NCBI GenBank assembly: GCA_003116995.1
Contig: BDSL01000002.1
Location: 1,634,001-1,698,000 of the forward strand
Origin: Yamagishiella unicocca
Taxonomy: Eukaryota; Chlorophyta; Chlorophyceae; Chlamydomonadales; Volvocaceae
DNA length: 64,000 bases
Direction of reading: 5' to 3'
Part shown: positions 11,809 to 24,260 of the stretch, in pieces
Position numbering within the stretch: position 1 is the first letter of the stretch
How the letters are laid out: each line of letters begins with the position of its first letter
The notes under the pieces: generated by a model
The model's database searches: none
What the model was told of the DNA's origin: nothing
Seen by the model: the letters and a program-made list of their open reading frames with translations, nothing else
Translations under genes and position numbers: made by a program

Positions 11809-13200
11809 CCATTGTCGTAGCACAGCACAACATGCAATTTTCAGCAGAGCCACCTTGATCTGTTAGTCCCGACTGCTTTTCGGGATGTCTGGCATTTAGA
11901 ATTAGCAAGAATTTGGATAAGCCTTGAAGCAGGCCTACACAAAGGGTGCAGACGAATTTCAAAAATCACTCCGACACCGCATCCTGACCGCTTCAACCAA
12001 ACGCATGCTGCCTAGAAAGCATTATTCTCCAGTCATATGCTCTAATAAAGGGCAAGCCCCAATCACGGCCCCGTTCGTGATATCGTTCTCGCGCGAGGTA
12101 GCGCTAGGCGGCTATGGGGCGGCGGCTCGAGCTCACCGTGCGTGCCTTACACATCAGAATGTTTTCGCGTAAGGTTATCGCGTTTTGAAAATATTACATG
12201 GCACAGGACCTAAGGTAAGGGCGAATCCAGGACAAGACGAGGTAGGGGCCCTTGTATGTCCGTGGCCTCACGCACCAGAAGCCATATGAGAGCCGGGGCT
12301 GAGCCCACCCAGCAGACGCCCCCACGGCGGCCTCCGACAGGGCTCGCGCGTTGGTTGTGCAAAGGAGGCGGGTCGATCGTCCTTAAGGAGTTTTGGAACC
12401 GCGCGCGGGTAACGAAGCGAAGCCCGACGAGAATGCCAGCAGCTGACATAACATGTTATAGGAGTGCTTGCACGCAAGCACTGTTAAGGATGCCATTGCA
12501 TCCCTCTTTGCTACGCGTAGTCATTAGCTAAGGGTTCGCACGGGGCAGTTTTTCGCCTTTTTCGTTGTGACTATTAAGTTCTTCGAGGGTATCGATCTGA
12601 GCCGCTTTGGGGCGGGACACAGCGGAGTCGGGACCCTAAACCAGATGATGGACCCTAAGTAAGCCGGTTCAGGGACACTCCGTGTAGGGAACCCCGCTGA
12701 TAAACCTGTTCAGGGGCGGGTGCCGCCTGTCGTGCGGCCACTGTAACGCGGTCTCTCTCTCTCTCAGGGACGGTGTAGGAATCCTAAATGTAATAAAGCG
12801 GCCTAGGTGCGGTAGGTTTAGACGATGCGAACGATCCGCATCCTTTGCGCAGCTACTGTACATACCGGCGTTACTGACGACCTCATGTCCGACCACACAA
12901 AGAACGAATGCACGAACGCATTGATATACACGTAAGTATCCATGTGCAATGGGATTTTCATGACTGGATAGATGTGCTTGGGACGGCGCGCGTGGGATGG
13001 TGACCTCTGCGTGCTGAGAAGTGCTGAAGACCAGCCGCGACAGCAAGCAGCTGCCGGCGTGTCCAACGCGAAGGGGAAGCAACACTTTACAAGAACTTCA
13101 TGCCCAGACGGAGGAGGAGTCACCTTCTCACGTCCTACTGTACGGCCATACTTGTACTGGCCGTAACACAGTCAACGTCCTGGACAGTATATAAGCAGGG
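11809..13200. other. Intergenic region without recognised genes
   Basis: Less GC-rich intergenic DNA with short ORFs only. It contains the LINE 3'-tail relic listed at 12714-12765. Nothing else was recognised. Confidence 0.55.
12714..12765 (+). mobile_element. LINE 3'-end fragment (tail only)
   Basis: A 49-bp stretch from gggcgggtgccgcctgtcgt through cactgtaacgcgg into (tc)n is identical to 30456-30504, the 3' end of the LINE in this window. It is flanked by tcaggg on both sides (about 12710 and 12764), a possible short target-site duplication. It is best read as an extremely 5'-truncated insertion of the same family, or as a 3'-end sequence shared with another element. Confidence 0.65.
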
Positions 13201-13269
13201 AGCAGGGACGCCTTCCTCTTATCACAAAATGAACTCACATCCTCCAGCAACTCGGACGAAACCTAAAGG

Positions 13270-14460
13270 GGCCTCGAGGTCTTCCAGTCATTTATTTCTG
13301 CCTTCAGTAACCGACTTAGGAGCGGACCCCCCAAGCCCGGCTACAGGACCTTGATATCCACAGAGGAGACTTCTATCATAAGGTGAGTTGAGGCTGATCG
13401 ACGCTATCTTTACTGGGTGCCGAGCGAACGATATTCTCATGTATGCATCCGCCGGACCGACCAGCGCTAGACTGTGCTACGCTGCACTGCGTCCATGGTC
13501 ATGTATGCTAGAATTGCGTTTATGCGGTTTTGCTTCTGCATTTGCACTCAACAAAGCTGAGGTGACCTCGTGACGTGCAGCGGCATGCGCGTAACTGTAC
13601 TGCTGGCGACTCAGCTTTCGCAAAAGCTGACTTTTATGCTGACTTCACCTGCAAATTCCGTTCAGGGTGAATCGCGATACCAGGGCTCGACGCCTTCTCG
13701 TCTATTTCTGCCTTACAAGACCGACCTCAGTACAGTAACCGACCACCAAAACCCGGCTGTAGGCGTCTTAATTTGCAAGGCGTTTCCTTTATCAAGGTGG
13801 GTTCTAGAGTTCAGTCTGGTTGGCGTTATATATCACTCGCAAGTAAACCGATATGGTCCTGATCCACCGGACGAGCTGCTGCTGTCTCAGCAGCGCTTGA
13901 CTGCGCTGCGCTGCACTGCCTTCATGTTCATGCATTTATGCGGTTTATTTGGCCTCGCTCTGCTTTGGTGATGTGAATCTTTTTGTGGAACGGCATGCGC
14001 GCATGTTTACGGCGACTCTGCTTTCGCAAATAAAAGCTGACTTTATGCGGACTTCACCCGCCGACACCTGATACCAGGGCTCGACGCCTTCTCGTCTATT
14101 TCTGCCTTACAAGACCGACCTCAGTACAGTAACCGACCACCAAAACCAGGCTGGAGGCGTCTTGATTTGCAAGGCGTTTCCTTTATCAAGGTGAGTTCTA
14201 GAGTTCAGTCTGTTCGACGCTATCACTCGCAAGTAAACCGATAGGTAGGTTCCTGAATCACCGGACGGGCTGCTGCTGTCTCAGCGCCTGCTGACTGCTG
14301 CGCCGGCGGCTGCGCTGCACTGCACTGCCTTCTTGTTCATGCATTTGTGCGGTTTGGCCTCTTATCTGCTTTGATGATGTGACCTAATCCTTTTGTGGAA
14401 CGGCATGCGCGCATCTTTACGGCGACGCTGCTTTCGCGCGCAAAAGCTGACGGTGCTTCT
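13270..14460 (+). repeat. ~394-bp tandem repeat, three copies of differing age
   Basis: The motif ccagggctcgacgccttctc recurs at about 13679 and 14073 with long flanking similarity (period about 394 bp), including cggcatgcgcg and caaaagctgac blocks. A third, more diverged copy occupies about 13270-13660. Indels break every long reading frame, so there is no support for coding. Confidence 0.75.
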
Positions 14461-14769
14461 GCAAATCCCTTTCATGATCATTCAGGCTAAATCGCGATAC
14501 CATTGCCATACATTACGATGGCGTTTTCATCATTCGCTCGTGCTGCCCCGTCCGTGCGAAGTGAACCGGCAACCCAATCATGAGCGTCTTCCCGTGTTCC
14601 CAAGAACGAGCGCGCGGCGGCTTTCTCGTGCGTTACATGACTACTACTTCGCTTCAACGCTTGTTTGACACGGTCACGACGCTGCGTGCTGGACAGACAG
14701 ATCGCTTACTCGGTCCATCCATCGCTTACGTACACGCACCGAGCGATCGAGCCATCACGTCCAACAAGT
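14461..14769. other. Spacer before the segmental repeats
   Basis: No recognised gene. Short ORFs have no domain features. Confidence 0.5.
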
Positions 14770-15960
14770 AAGTGAGGTAGGTCTGGTTGGGGACATATTG
14801 CACGCAACCGACGTGCGTGCGTGCACGCCTGCCGTGGAGAATCGATCGGGTGCGTGGGGCAAGGTATCTGCTGCACTGCTCAGCCAGTACTTCAGCCAGC
14901 CAGCCAGCAGCCAACCCTCCAGCGTCAGCCGCCCGTCAGCAACCCGCGCAGCGTTAGTTCAGCAGCCAGCTTTCTTGCAGCACGCAGTGCGTAGTCCAGC
15001 CTTCGGTGCAGCGGATGCCTTGCTCCGCCCTTACTTCGTTCGTCCCGGCGTTCCCTACCTGTGTATGCATGTGCCAAGCCCCATACGTACACGTCACCGC
15101 TGTGCACCGTGCACTAACTACATGCCCCCACTTCCTACCCCCCCGCTCCAATTTTGCCACCCGACATCGCTCGCCCGAGCTCTCCTGCTCTCCGTTCGTC
15201 GCGCGCTCGAGACCTAAGTACGTGCAACTACTGCGCCGCCCCGCCGGAGCTCCCACCTGCTGGTGACCACCTAAAGGTGAGGTATGTACGTAGGTGCGGG
15301 TCCTGGGGGGGGGGTTGCGGGGGGTGAGGTAGGGAGGTAGGGAGGTGCACGATGTTGACAGCGTAAATAAAGGTAGGGGGGTCACTTACTTGTTTAAGCA
15401 CGCGGGATGGAATACAATCGATGCTGGCGCGTAATAAACGCAATTCAACTAACGCAGTCCTCATCAATGGTGTCCCGCAGATACGCCCACCACGGATGGA
15501 GGAGCTTCTTTGGCCATCGCGGAGTCCTTTCAAGGCTGGCGAGGCAGGCCATCCCTCTTACTCGGCAGAGTAACCGCTGCCCACCTGCTGGCGATCATCT
15601 ACATGCAGGGTAAGTTATGTAAGTAGGTGCGGGTCCCGGCGGGGGGAGCTGCGTGGATGAGGGAGGTGCTCGTAAAGGGTGGTCAATCGTATCGCACGCG
15701 GGATGGAATACGATGCTGGCGCGTAACAAACAGTCATCAAGAATTAATTCAGTCCACCAATGGTGTCCCGCAGATATCCTAGCTACGCTAGCTCCAGGGG
15801 AGCTCCGCAGCGCCGGTTCGGCGGTGACAAGCAAGCAGCTGCTGGCCAGCAGCAGACGCCCACCACGGAGGAGCTTCTTTGGCCGTCGCGGAGTCCTGTC
15901 AAGGTAGTGTGCTTGCTCAGGGATGGGCGGGCTTCGGGAATCATGTATGTTTTAGAAGGG
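14770..15960 (+). repeat. Segmental repeat, copy A
   Basis: First copy of a large repeat whose anchor aaggtatctgctgcactgct lies at 14861. It is nearly identical to 18231-19330 except for small indels (for example near 15231 and 15392). It contains internal exon-like modules: tcccgcag followed by a block ending tttcaagg at about 15475-15535, and a related longer block at about 15770-15905 ending tgtcaag|gtagtg. No conserved reading frame was found. Confidence 0.9.
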
Positions 15961-15964
15961 CGAG

Positions 15965-17640
15965 GGGAGTCAGGGATCTTATGCGCGGGCTGTGGCTCAG
16001 GCCATGTGCTGGGGGGGGTCAGGGACCCTATGCGCGGGCTGTGGCTCAGGCCATGTGCTGGGGGGGGTCAGGGACCCTATGCGCGGGCTGTGGCTCAGGC
16101 CATGTGCTGGGGGGGGTCAGGGACCCTATGCGCGGGCTGTAACTCAGGCCATGTGCTGGGGGGGGTCAGGGACCTTATGCGCGGGCTGTGGCTTTTGCCA
16201 TGTGCTGCTGGGGGGTCAGGGACCTTATGCGTGGGCTGTGGCTCAGGCCATGTGCTGGGGGGGGTCAGGGACCCTATGCGCGGGCTGTGGCTCAGGCCAT
16301 GTGCTGGATGGGGGGTCAGGGACCCTATGCGCGGGCTGTGGCTCAGGCCATGTGCTGGATGGGGGGTCAGGGACCCTATGCGTGGGCTGTGGCTCAGGCC
16401 ATGTGCTGGGGGGGGTCAGGGACCCTATGCGCGGGCTGTGGCTCAGGCCATGTGCTGGGGGGGGTCAGGGACCCTATGCGCGGGCTGTGGCTCAGGCCAG
16501 CCATGTGCTGGGGGGGGTCAGGGACCCTATGCGCGGGCTGTGGCTCAGGCCATGTGCTGGGGGGGGTCAGGGACCTTATGCGCGGGCTGTGGCTTTTGCC
16601 ATGTGCTGCTGGGGGGTCAGGGACCTTATGCGTGGGCTGTGGCTCAGGCCATGTGCTGGGGGGGGTCAGGGACCCTATGCGCGGGCTGTGGCTCAGGCCA
16701 TGTGCTGGATGGGGGGTCAGGGACCCTATGCGTGGGCTGTGGCTCAGGCCATGTGCTGGGGGGGGTCAGGGACCCTATGCGTGGGCTGTGGCTCAGGCCA
16801 TGTGCTGGGGGGGGTCAGGGACCCTATGCGCGGGCTGTGGCTCAGGCCATGTGCTGGGGGGGGTCAGGGACCCTATGCGTGGGCTGTGGCTCAGGCCATG
16901 TGCTGGGGGGGGTCAGGGACCCTATGCGCGGGCTGTGGCTCAGGCCATGTGCTGGGGGGGGTCAGGGACCCTATGCGCGGGCTGTGGCTCAGGCCATGTG
17001 CTGGGGGGGGTCAGGGACCTTATGCGCGGGCTGTGGCTTTTGCCATGTGCTGCTGGGGGGTCAGGGACCTTATGCGTGGGCTGTGGCTCAGGCCATGTGC
17101 TGGGGGGGGTCAGGGACCCTATGCGCGGGCTGTGGCTCAGGCCATGTGCTGGATTGGGGGTCAGGGACCCTATGCGTGGGCTGTGGCTCAGGCCATGTGC
17201 TGGGGGGGGTCAGGGACCCTATGCGTGGGCTGTGGCTCAGGCCATGTGCTGGGGGGGGTCAGGGACCCTATGCGCGGGCTGTGGCTCAGGCCATGTGCTG
17301 GGGGGGTCAGGGACCTTATGCGCGGGCTGTGGCTTTTGCCATGTGCTGGGGGGTCAGGGACCTTATGCGTGGGCTGTGGCTCAGGCCATGTGCTGGGGGG
17401 GGTCAGGGACCCTATGCGCGGGCTGTGGCTCAGGCCATGTGCTGGGGGGGGTTAGGGACCTTATGCGCGGGCTGTGGCTCAGGCCATGTGCTGGGGGGGT
17501 CAGGGACCTTATGCGCGGGCTGTGGCTCAGGCCATATGCTGGGGGTGTCAGGGACCCTATGCGCGGGCTGTGGCTCAGGCCATGTGCTGGGGGGGGTCAG
17601 GGACCTTATGCGCGGGCTGTGGCTTACTTTCGCCATGTGT
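15965..17640 (+). repeat. 49-bp minisatellite array 1, ~34 units
   Basis: Unit of 49 bp containing tcagggaccctatgcgcggg, ctgtggctcaggccatgtgc and a run of 6-8 G. Variants: ccctat or ccttat, gcgcgg or gcgtgg, ctcagg or ctttt, ctgctgg, and ctggatgg. The 'ctttt' variant recurs at about units 5, 13, 22 and 28, each followed by a gcgtgg unit, which shows higher-order duplication. All three forward frames stay open, so long ORFs here are artefacts of composition. Confidence 0.97.
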
Positions 17641-18230
17641 CAGGGGCGGGCAGGGGTCTATCTCGGATATTATTAAGCGCGGGCTGTGGCGTATGCCATG
17701 TGTACAGATGTATGTTGGGGCTTCCCGATTGTGTCGGTCTTGCCTACTGCTCGTGTCACGTACGTGTTCGGCAACCCTGACCATTTGCACGCTAGCTAGT
17801 GCTTCTTGCCAACACAGGCGGCCCGGAGACACTCTTGGTAGCAGGTGTATTCGTTCCTCCCCGAGCGAGCTGTACATGATTGGTAGGGGATTATTGGTGT
17901 CATGCGTGATCGTCTCCCTGCGTGCGTGGGTCGCTAAGCTAACATCCGAATTCCCCGCGGATTATTACAGGCTGTGGAGCGTCTTTCATACGCTGCTGGT
18001 GATGCGGCGGCGGCGAGAAGCTAGCGCCGTTGCTGCCGCTGCGGCGGGCGGCGGCAACTCGATCGAGCTCGACCGCAACGACGTTATTGGGCGGGCAGAA
18101 TGTAAGGCAAGGTACGCACCGTCGTAAGGTTGTGGCTGGCCAGCGACAAGTAAGGTCAGGTTGGGGACATATTGCTCGCAACCGACGTGCACGCCTGCCG
18201 TGGAGAATCGATCGCGTGCGTGGGGCAAGC
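17641..18230 (+). repeat. Inter-array segment, copy 1
   Basis: About 590 bp running from tcaggggcgggcaggggtct to the next anchor. It is essentially identical to 21191-21781. Inside, ttattacag| at 17970 and ggcaag|gtacgc at 18111 bracket a 141-bp exon-like block that has a diverged homologue of 127 bp at 22659-22785. Confidence 0.9.
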
Positions 18231-19330
18231 AAGGTATCTGCTGCACTGCTCAGCCAGTACTTCAGCCAGCCAGCCAGCAGCCAACCCTCCAGCGTCAGCC
18301 GCCCGTCAGCAACCCGCGCAGCGTTAGTTCAGCAGCCAGCTTTCTTGCAGCACGCAGTGCGTAGTCCAGCCTTCGGTGCAGCGGATGCCTTGCTCCGCCC
18401 TTACTTCGTTCGTCCCGGCGTTCCCTACCTGTGTATGCATGTGCCAAGCCCCATACGTACACGTCACCGCTGTGCACCGTGCACTAACTACATGCCCCCA
18501 CTTCCTACCCCCCCGCTCCAATTTTGCCACCCGACATCGCTCGCCCGAGCTCTCCTGCTCTCCGTTCGTCGCGCGCTCGAGACCTAAGTACGTGCAACTA
18601 CTGCGCCCCGCCGGAGCTCCCACCTGCTGGTGACCACCTAAAGGTGAGGTATGTACGTAGGTGCGGGTCCTGGGGGGGGGGTTGCGGGGGGTGAGGTAGG
18701 GAGGTAGGGAGGTGCACGATGTTGACAGCGTAAATAAAGGTAGGGGGGTCACTTGTTTAAGCACGCGGGATGGAATACAATCGATGCTGGCGCGTAATAA
18801 ACGCAATTCAACTAACGCAGTCCTCATCAATGGTGTCCCGCAGATACGCCCACCACGGATGGAGGAGCTTCTTTGGCCATCGCGGAGTCCTTTCAAGGCT
18901 GGCGAGGCAGGCCATCCCTCTTACTCGGCAGAGTAACCGCTGCCCACCTGCTGGCGATCATCTACATGCAGGGTAAGTTATGTAAGTAGGTGCGGGTCCC
19001 GGCGGGGGGAGCTGCGTGGATGAGGGAGGTGCTCGTAAAGGGTGGTCAATCGTATCGCACGCGGGATGGAATACGATGCTGGCGCGTAACAAACAGTCAT
19101 CAAGAATTAATTAAGGCAGTCCACCAATGGTGTCCCGCAGATATCCTAGCTACGCTAGCTCCAGGGGAGCTCCGCAGCGCCGGTTCGGCGGTGACAAGCA
19201 AGCAGCTGCTGGCCAGCAGCAGACGCCCACCACGGAGGAGCTTCTTTGGCCGTCGCGGAGTCCTGTCAAGGTAGTGTGCTTGCTCAGGGATGGGCGGGCT
19301 TCGGGAATCATGTATGTTTTAGAAGGGCGA
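18231..19330 (+). repeat. Segmental repeat, copy B
   Basis: Second copy of the segment of 14861-15960. It lies 3370 bp downstream of copy A and is nearly identical; copy A carries three extra bases in the run gccgccccgccgg. Confidence 0.93.
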
Positions 19331-21190
19331 GGGGAGTCAGGGATCTTATGCGCGGGCTGTGGCTCAGGCCATGTGCTGGATGGGGGGTCAGCAGGGACCC
19401 TATGCGTGGGCTGTGGCTCAGGCCATGTGCTGGGGGGGGTCAGGGACCCTATGCGCGGGCTGTGGCTCAGGCCATGTGCTGGGGGGGGTAAGGGACCCTA
19501 TGCGCGGGCTGTGGCTCAGGCCATGTGCTGGATGGGGGGGTCAGGGACCCTATGCGTGGGCTGTGGCTCAGGCCATGTGCTGGGGGGGGTCAGGGGCCCT
19601 ATGCGTGGGCTGTGGCTCAGGCCATGTGCTGGGGGGGGTCAGGGACCTTATGCGCGGGCTGTGGCTTTTGCCATGTGCTGGGGGGTCAGGGACCTTATGC
19701 GTGGGCTGTGGCTCAGGCCATGTGCTGGGGGGGGTCAGGGACCCTATGCGCGGGCTGTGGCTCAGGCCATGTGCTGGGGGGGGTCAGGGACCTTATGCGC
19801 GGGCTGTGGCTCAGGCCATGTGCTGGGGGGGGTCAGGGACCCTATGCGCGGGCTGTGGCTCAGGCCATGTGCTGGGGGGGGTCAGGGACCTTATGCGCGG
19901 GCTGTGGCTTTTGCCATGTGCTGCTGGGGGGTCAGGGACCTTATGCGTGGGCTGTGGCTCAGGCCATGTGCTGGGGGGGGTCAGGGACCCTATGCGCGGG
20001 CTGTGGCTCAGGCCATGTGCTGGATGGGGGGTCAGGGACCCTATGCGTGGGCTGTGGCTCAGGCCATGTGCTGGGGGGGGTCAGGGACCCTATGCGTGGG
20101 CTGTGGCTCAGGCCATGTGCTGGGGGGGTCAGGGACCCTATGCGCGGGCTGTGGCTCAGGCCATGTGCTGGGGGGGTCAGGGACCCTATGCGCGGGCTGT
20201 GGCTCAGGCCATGTGCTGGGGGGGGTCAGGGACCTTATGCGCGGGCTGTGGCTTTTGCCATGTGCTGGGGGGTCAGGGACCTTATGCGTGGGCTGTGGCT
20301 CAGGCCATGTGCTGGGGGGGGTCAGGGACCCTATGCGCGGGCTGTGGCTCAGGCCATGTGCTGGGGGGGTCAGGGACCCTATGCGCGGGCTGTGGCTCAG
20401 GCCATGTGCTGGGGGGGGTCAGGGACCCTATGCGTGGGCTGTGGCTCAGGCCATGTGCTGGGGGGGGTCAGGGACCTTATGCGCGGGCTGTGGCTCAGGC
20501 CATGTGCTGGGGGGGTCAGGGACCTTATGCGCGGGCTGTGGCTCAGGCCATGTGCTGGGGGGGTCAGGGACCTTATGCGCGGGCTGTGGCTCAGGCCATA
20601 TGCTGGGGGTGTCAGGGACCCTATGCGCGGGCTGTGGCTCAGGCCATGTGCTGGGGGGGGTCAGGGACCTTATGCGCGGGCTGTGGCTCAGGCCATGTGC
20701 TGGGGGGGGTCAGGGACCCTATGCGCGGGCTGTGGCTCAGGCCATGTGCTGGATGGGGGGTCAGGGACCCTATGCGTGGGCTGTGGCTCAGGCCATGTGC
20801 TGGGGGGGGTCAGGGACCCTATGCGTGGGCTGTGGCTCAGGCCATGTGCTGGGGGGGGTCAGGGACCCTATGCGCGGGCTGTGGCTCAGGCCATGTGCTG
20901 GGGAGTCAGGGACCCTATGCGTGGGCTGTGGCTCAGGCCATGTGCTGGATGGGGGGGTCAGGGACCCTATGCGCGGGCTGTGGCTCAGGCCATGTGCTGG
21001 GGGGGGTCAGGGACCTTATGCGCGGGCTGTGGCTCAGGCCATGTGCTGGGGGGGTCAGGGACCTTATGCGCGGGCTGTGGCTCAGGCCATATGCTGGGGG
21101 TGTCAGGGACCCTATGCGCGGGCTGTGGCTCAGGCCATGTGCTGGGGGGGGTCAGGGACCTTATGCGCGGGCTGTGGCTTTCGCCATGTG
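19331..21190 (+). repeat. 49-bp minisatellite array 2, ~38 units
   Basis: Same unit as array 1, with the same variant classes in a different order (ctttt variants near 19665, 19910 and 20250). The final units (catatgctgggggtgtc, then the last unit) match the end of array 1, so the right ends are homologous and the interiors have rearranged. Confidence 0.97.
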
Positions 21191-21781
21191 TCAGGGGCGG
21201 GCAGGGGTCTATCTCGGATATTATTAAGCGCGGGCTGTGGCGTATGCCATGTGTACAGATGTATGTTGGGGCTTCCCGATTGTGTCGGTCTTGCCTACTG
21301 CTCGTGTCACGTACGTGTTCGGCAACCCTGACCATTTGCACGCTAGCTAGTGCTTCTTGCCAACACAGGCGGCCCGGAGACACTCTTGGTAGCAGGTGTA
21401 TTCGTTCCTCCCCGAGCGAGCTGTACATGATTGGTAGGGGATTATTGGTGTCATGCGTGATCGTCTCCCTGCGTGCGTGGGTCGCTAAGCTAACATCCGA
21501 ATTCCCCGCGGATTATTACAGGCTGTGGAGCGTCTTTCATACGCTGCTGGTGATGCGGCGGCGGCGAGAAGCTAGCGCCGTTGCTGCCGCTGCGGCGGGC
21601 GGCGGCAACTCGATCGAGCTCGACCGCAACGACGTTATTGGGCGGGCAGAATGTAAGGCAAGGTACGCACCGTCGTAAGGTTGTGGCTGGCCAGCGACAA
21701 GTAAGGTCAGGTTGGGGACATATTGCTCGCAACCGACGTGCACGCCTGCCGTGGAGAATCGATCGCGTGCGTGGGGCAAGC
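21191..21781 (+). repeat. Inter-array segment, copy 2
   Basis: Near-identical duplicate of 17641-18230. It places the second and third anchors 3551 bp apart. Confidence 0.93.
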
Positions 21782-22400
21782 AAGGTATCTGCTGCACTGC
21801 TCAGCCAGTACTTCAGCCAGCCAGCCAGCAGCCAACCCTCCAGCGTCAGCCGCCCGTCAGCAACCCGCGCAGCGTTAGTTCAGCAGCCAGCTTTCTTGCA
21901 GCACGCAGTGCGTAGTCCAGCCTTCGGTGCAGCGGATGCCTTGCTCCGCCCTTACTTCGTTCGTCCCGGCGTTCCCTACCTGTGTATGCATGTGCCAAGC
22001 CCCATACGTACACGTCACCGCTGTGCACCGTGCACTAACTACATGCCCCCACTTCCTACCCCCCCGCTCCAATTTTGCCACCCGACATCGCTCGCCCGAG
22101 CTCTCCTGCTCTCCGTTCGTCGCGCGCTCGAGACCTAAGTACGTGCAACTACTGCGCCCCGCCGGAGCTCCCACCTGCTGGTGACCACCTAAAGGTGAGG
22201 TATGTACGTAGGTGCGGGTCCTGGGGGGGGGGTTGCGGGGGGTGAGGTAGGGAGGTAGGGAGGTGCACGATGTTGACAGCGTAAATAAAGGTAGGGGGGT
22301 CACTTGTTCAAGCACGCGGGATGGAATACAATCGATGCTGGCGCGTAATAAACGCAATTCAACTAACGCAGTCCTCATCAATGATGTCCCGCAGATACGC
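21782..22400 (+). repeat. Segmental repeat, copy C (truncated)
   Basis: Matches copy B from the anchor to about 22395 (gtcccgcagatacgcc). It then jumps directly into a single degenerate 49-bp-like unit (catgtgttgggaaggggagg) and diverges. Confidence 0.9.
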
Positions 22401-23900
22401 CATGTGTTGGGAAGGGGAGGTGGGTCAGGGACCTTATGCGGGGAGGTGGTCAGGGTGGACGGCGTACGGCAACTGGCTCTTTGCCTGCAGTAGTTGAGGT
22501 GACCCATTCTGGAGACCTTTGGACAAGCACGTACGCAAAATTATCGTGACAGGTGGGTACAGCATCGTTTGTGCGCTTTCTCATGGTCACCTACGTTACC
22601 AAGCAACCCACACATTGTTAACCAAATCAAAACATGGCTTGCTCCCCGCGGATTACAGGCGGCGGAGCGTTTTTCAGGTGCTGGTGATGCGGCGAGGACG
22701 AGAAGCGCCGTTGCTACCACTGCGACCGGCGGCAACTCGATCCCGACTGCAGCGACATTACTGGGCAGGCACACTGTACGGCAAGGTACGCACATCTGAG
22801 TCCGGGCCCGGGGGTGGCCCGATGGGTTTCGCTTTGGGGGTGAGGTATGTATGGCCAGGGCAGGCAGGCCACTACTTGGCCAGTGACGGTGAAGTAAGGT
22901 CACGTTCGGCGGGAAACCTTCGTTGGCCTGCCAGCCACGTGGCTTTTGGGTACCTTCAGTAGGATGCTGCCTGCTGCTCGCAATGCGCGTTTTCCGACCT
23001 GCATTGCTCGCAACGCGCGCGCTTGCCGCGAGGATCGATCGGGTGGGGCAAGGTATCTGCTGCACTGCTCAGCCAGTACTTCAGCTAGCAGCCAGCAGCC
23101 ACGGGCAACCCTTCAGCGTCAGCCACCCGTCAGCAGCCACCCGCCCGCGCAGCCTTCAGCAGCCATCTTTCTCACAGCACCAATCCAGCCTTCGGTGCAG
23201 CAGATGCCTTGCCCCGCCCTTCATCCCGGCATTCCCTGTGCGCGTGCCAAGCCCCAAGCCCCATACGTACACGTCACCGACCGTTGCGCACCGTGCACCA
23301 ACTAAGTGCCCCCACTTCCTCGCCCTCCAATCCTGCCACCCGCCCTACGTCGCCCGAGATCTCCTGCTCATCATCGTTCGAGACCTACGTGCGACTACTG
23401 CGCCCCGGCCGGAGCTCCCTGCTGCGAGGACCTGCGTGCGCCTGCAAGGGTGGCTGGCGAGGCAGGCCATCGATCTGCCCACCCGCTGCCCACCTGTTGG
23501 TGACCATCCACATGCAGGGTAAGTTATGTAAGTAGGTGCGGGTCCCGGGGGGAGCTGCGTGGATGAGGGAGGTGCACGTAATAAAGGGTGGTCAATCGTA
23601 TCGCACACGGGATGGAATACGATGCTGGCGCGTAATAAACAGTCATCAAGAATCAACTAACGCAGTCCATCAATGGTGTTCCGCAGATACCCTAGCTACG
23701 CTAGCTCCAGGGGAGCTCCGCAGCACCGGTTCGGGGGTGGCAAGTAAGCTAGCAGCTGCCGCCGTCGTACGCTAGCTGTCGCAGCTGCTGGCCAGCAGCA
23801 GACGCCCACCACGGAGGAGCCAGTTTGGCCGTCGCGGAGTCCTGTCAAGGTAGTTTGCTTGCTCAGGGATGGGCGGGCTTCGGGAATCATGTACGGCATG
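22401..23900 (+). repeat. Diverged segmental repeat, copy D
   Basis: An older copy. 22640-22800 resembles 17950-18130 and keeps gattacag| and ggcaag|gtacgc edges. The anchor aaggtatctgctgcactgct recurs at 23050. The later block with caccacggaggagc recurs at about 23809. The copies differ by many indels. Confidence 0.8.
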
Positions 23901-23924
23901 TTTTGGGAGGGCGAGGGGATTCAT

Positions 23925-24260
23925 CAGGTATCTTATGCGCGGGCTGTGGCTCAGGCCATGTGTTGGGGGGTCAGGGACCTTATGCGCGGGCTGTGGCGTT
24001 CGCCATGTGTTGGGTGGTCAGGGACCTTATGCGTGGGCTGTGGCTCAGGCCATGTGTCACGGGGGAGGGTCTCGGACATTATTTGCGCGGGCTGTGGCTC
24101 AGGCCATGTGTCGGGGGGAAGGGTCTCGGACCTTATTATGCGCGGGCTGTGGCTCAGGCTCAGGCTGAGCCACAGCCCGCGCATAATAATGTCCGAGACC
24201 CTTCCCCCCGACACATGGCCTGGTCACACAATAAGGTCCGAGACCCTCCCCCCCGACCCA
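23925..24260 (+). repeat. Degenerate 49-bp-type units with an inverted repeat
   Basis: Direct units related to the minisatellite (gcgcgggctgtggctcaggc) run from 23925. They switch to inverted orientation after a palindromic centre. Arms 24102-24157 and 24165-24220 are 56 bp with one mismatch and a 7-nt loop. A further inverted unit follows to about 24260. Confidence 0.93.

Noticed and set aside
15760..21678. ORFs of 487-734 codons across the 49-bp arrays as protein genes
   Set aside because: All three forward frames are open purely because the 49-bp unit lacks stops. There is no start context, splice logic or domain.
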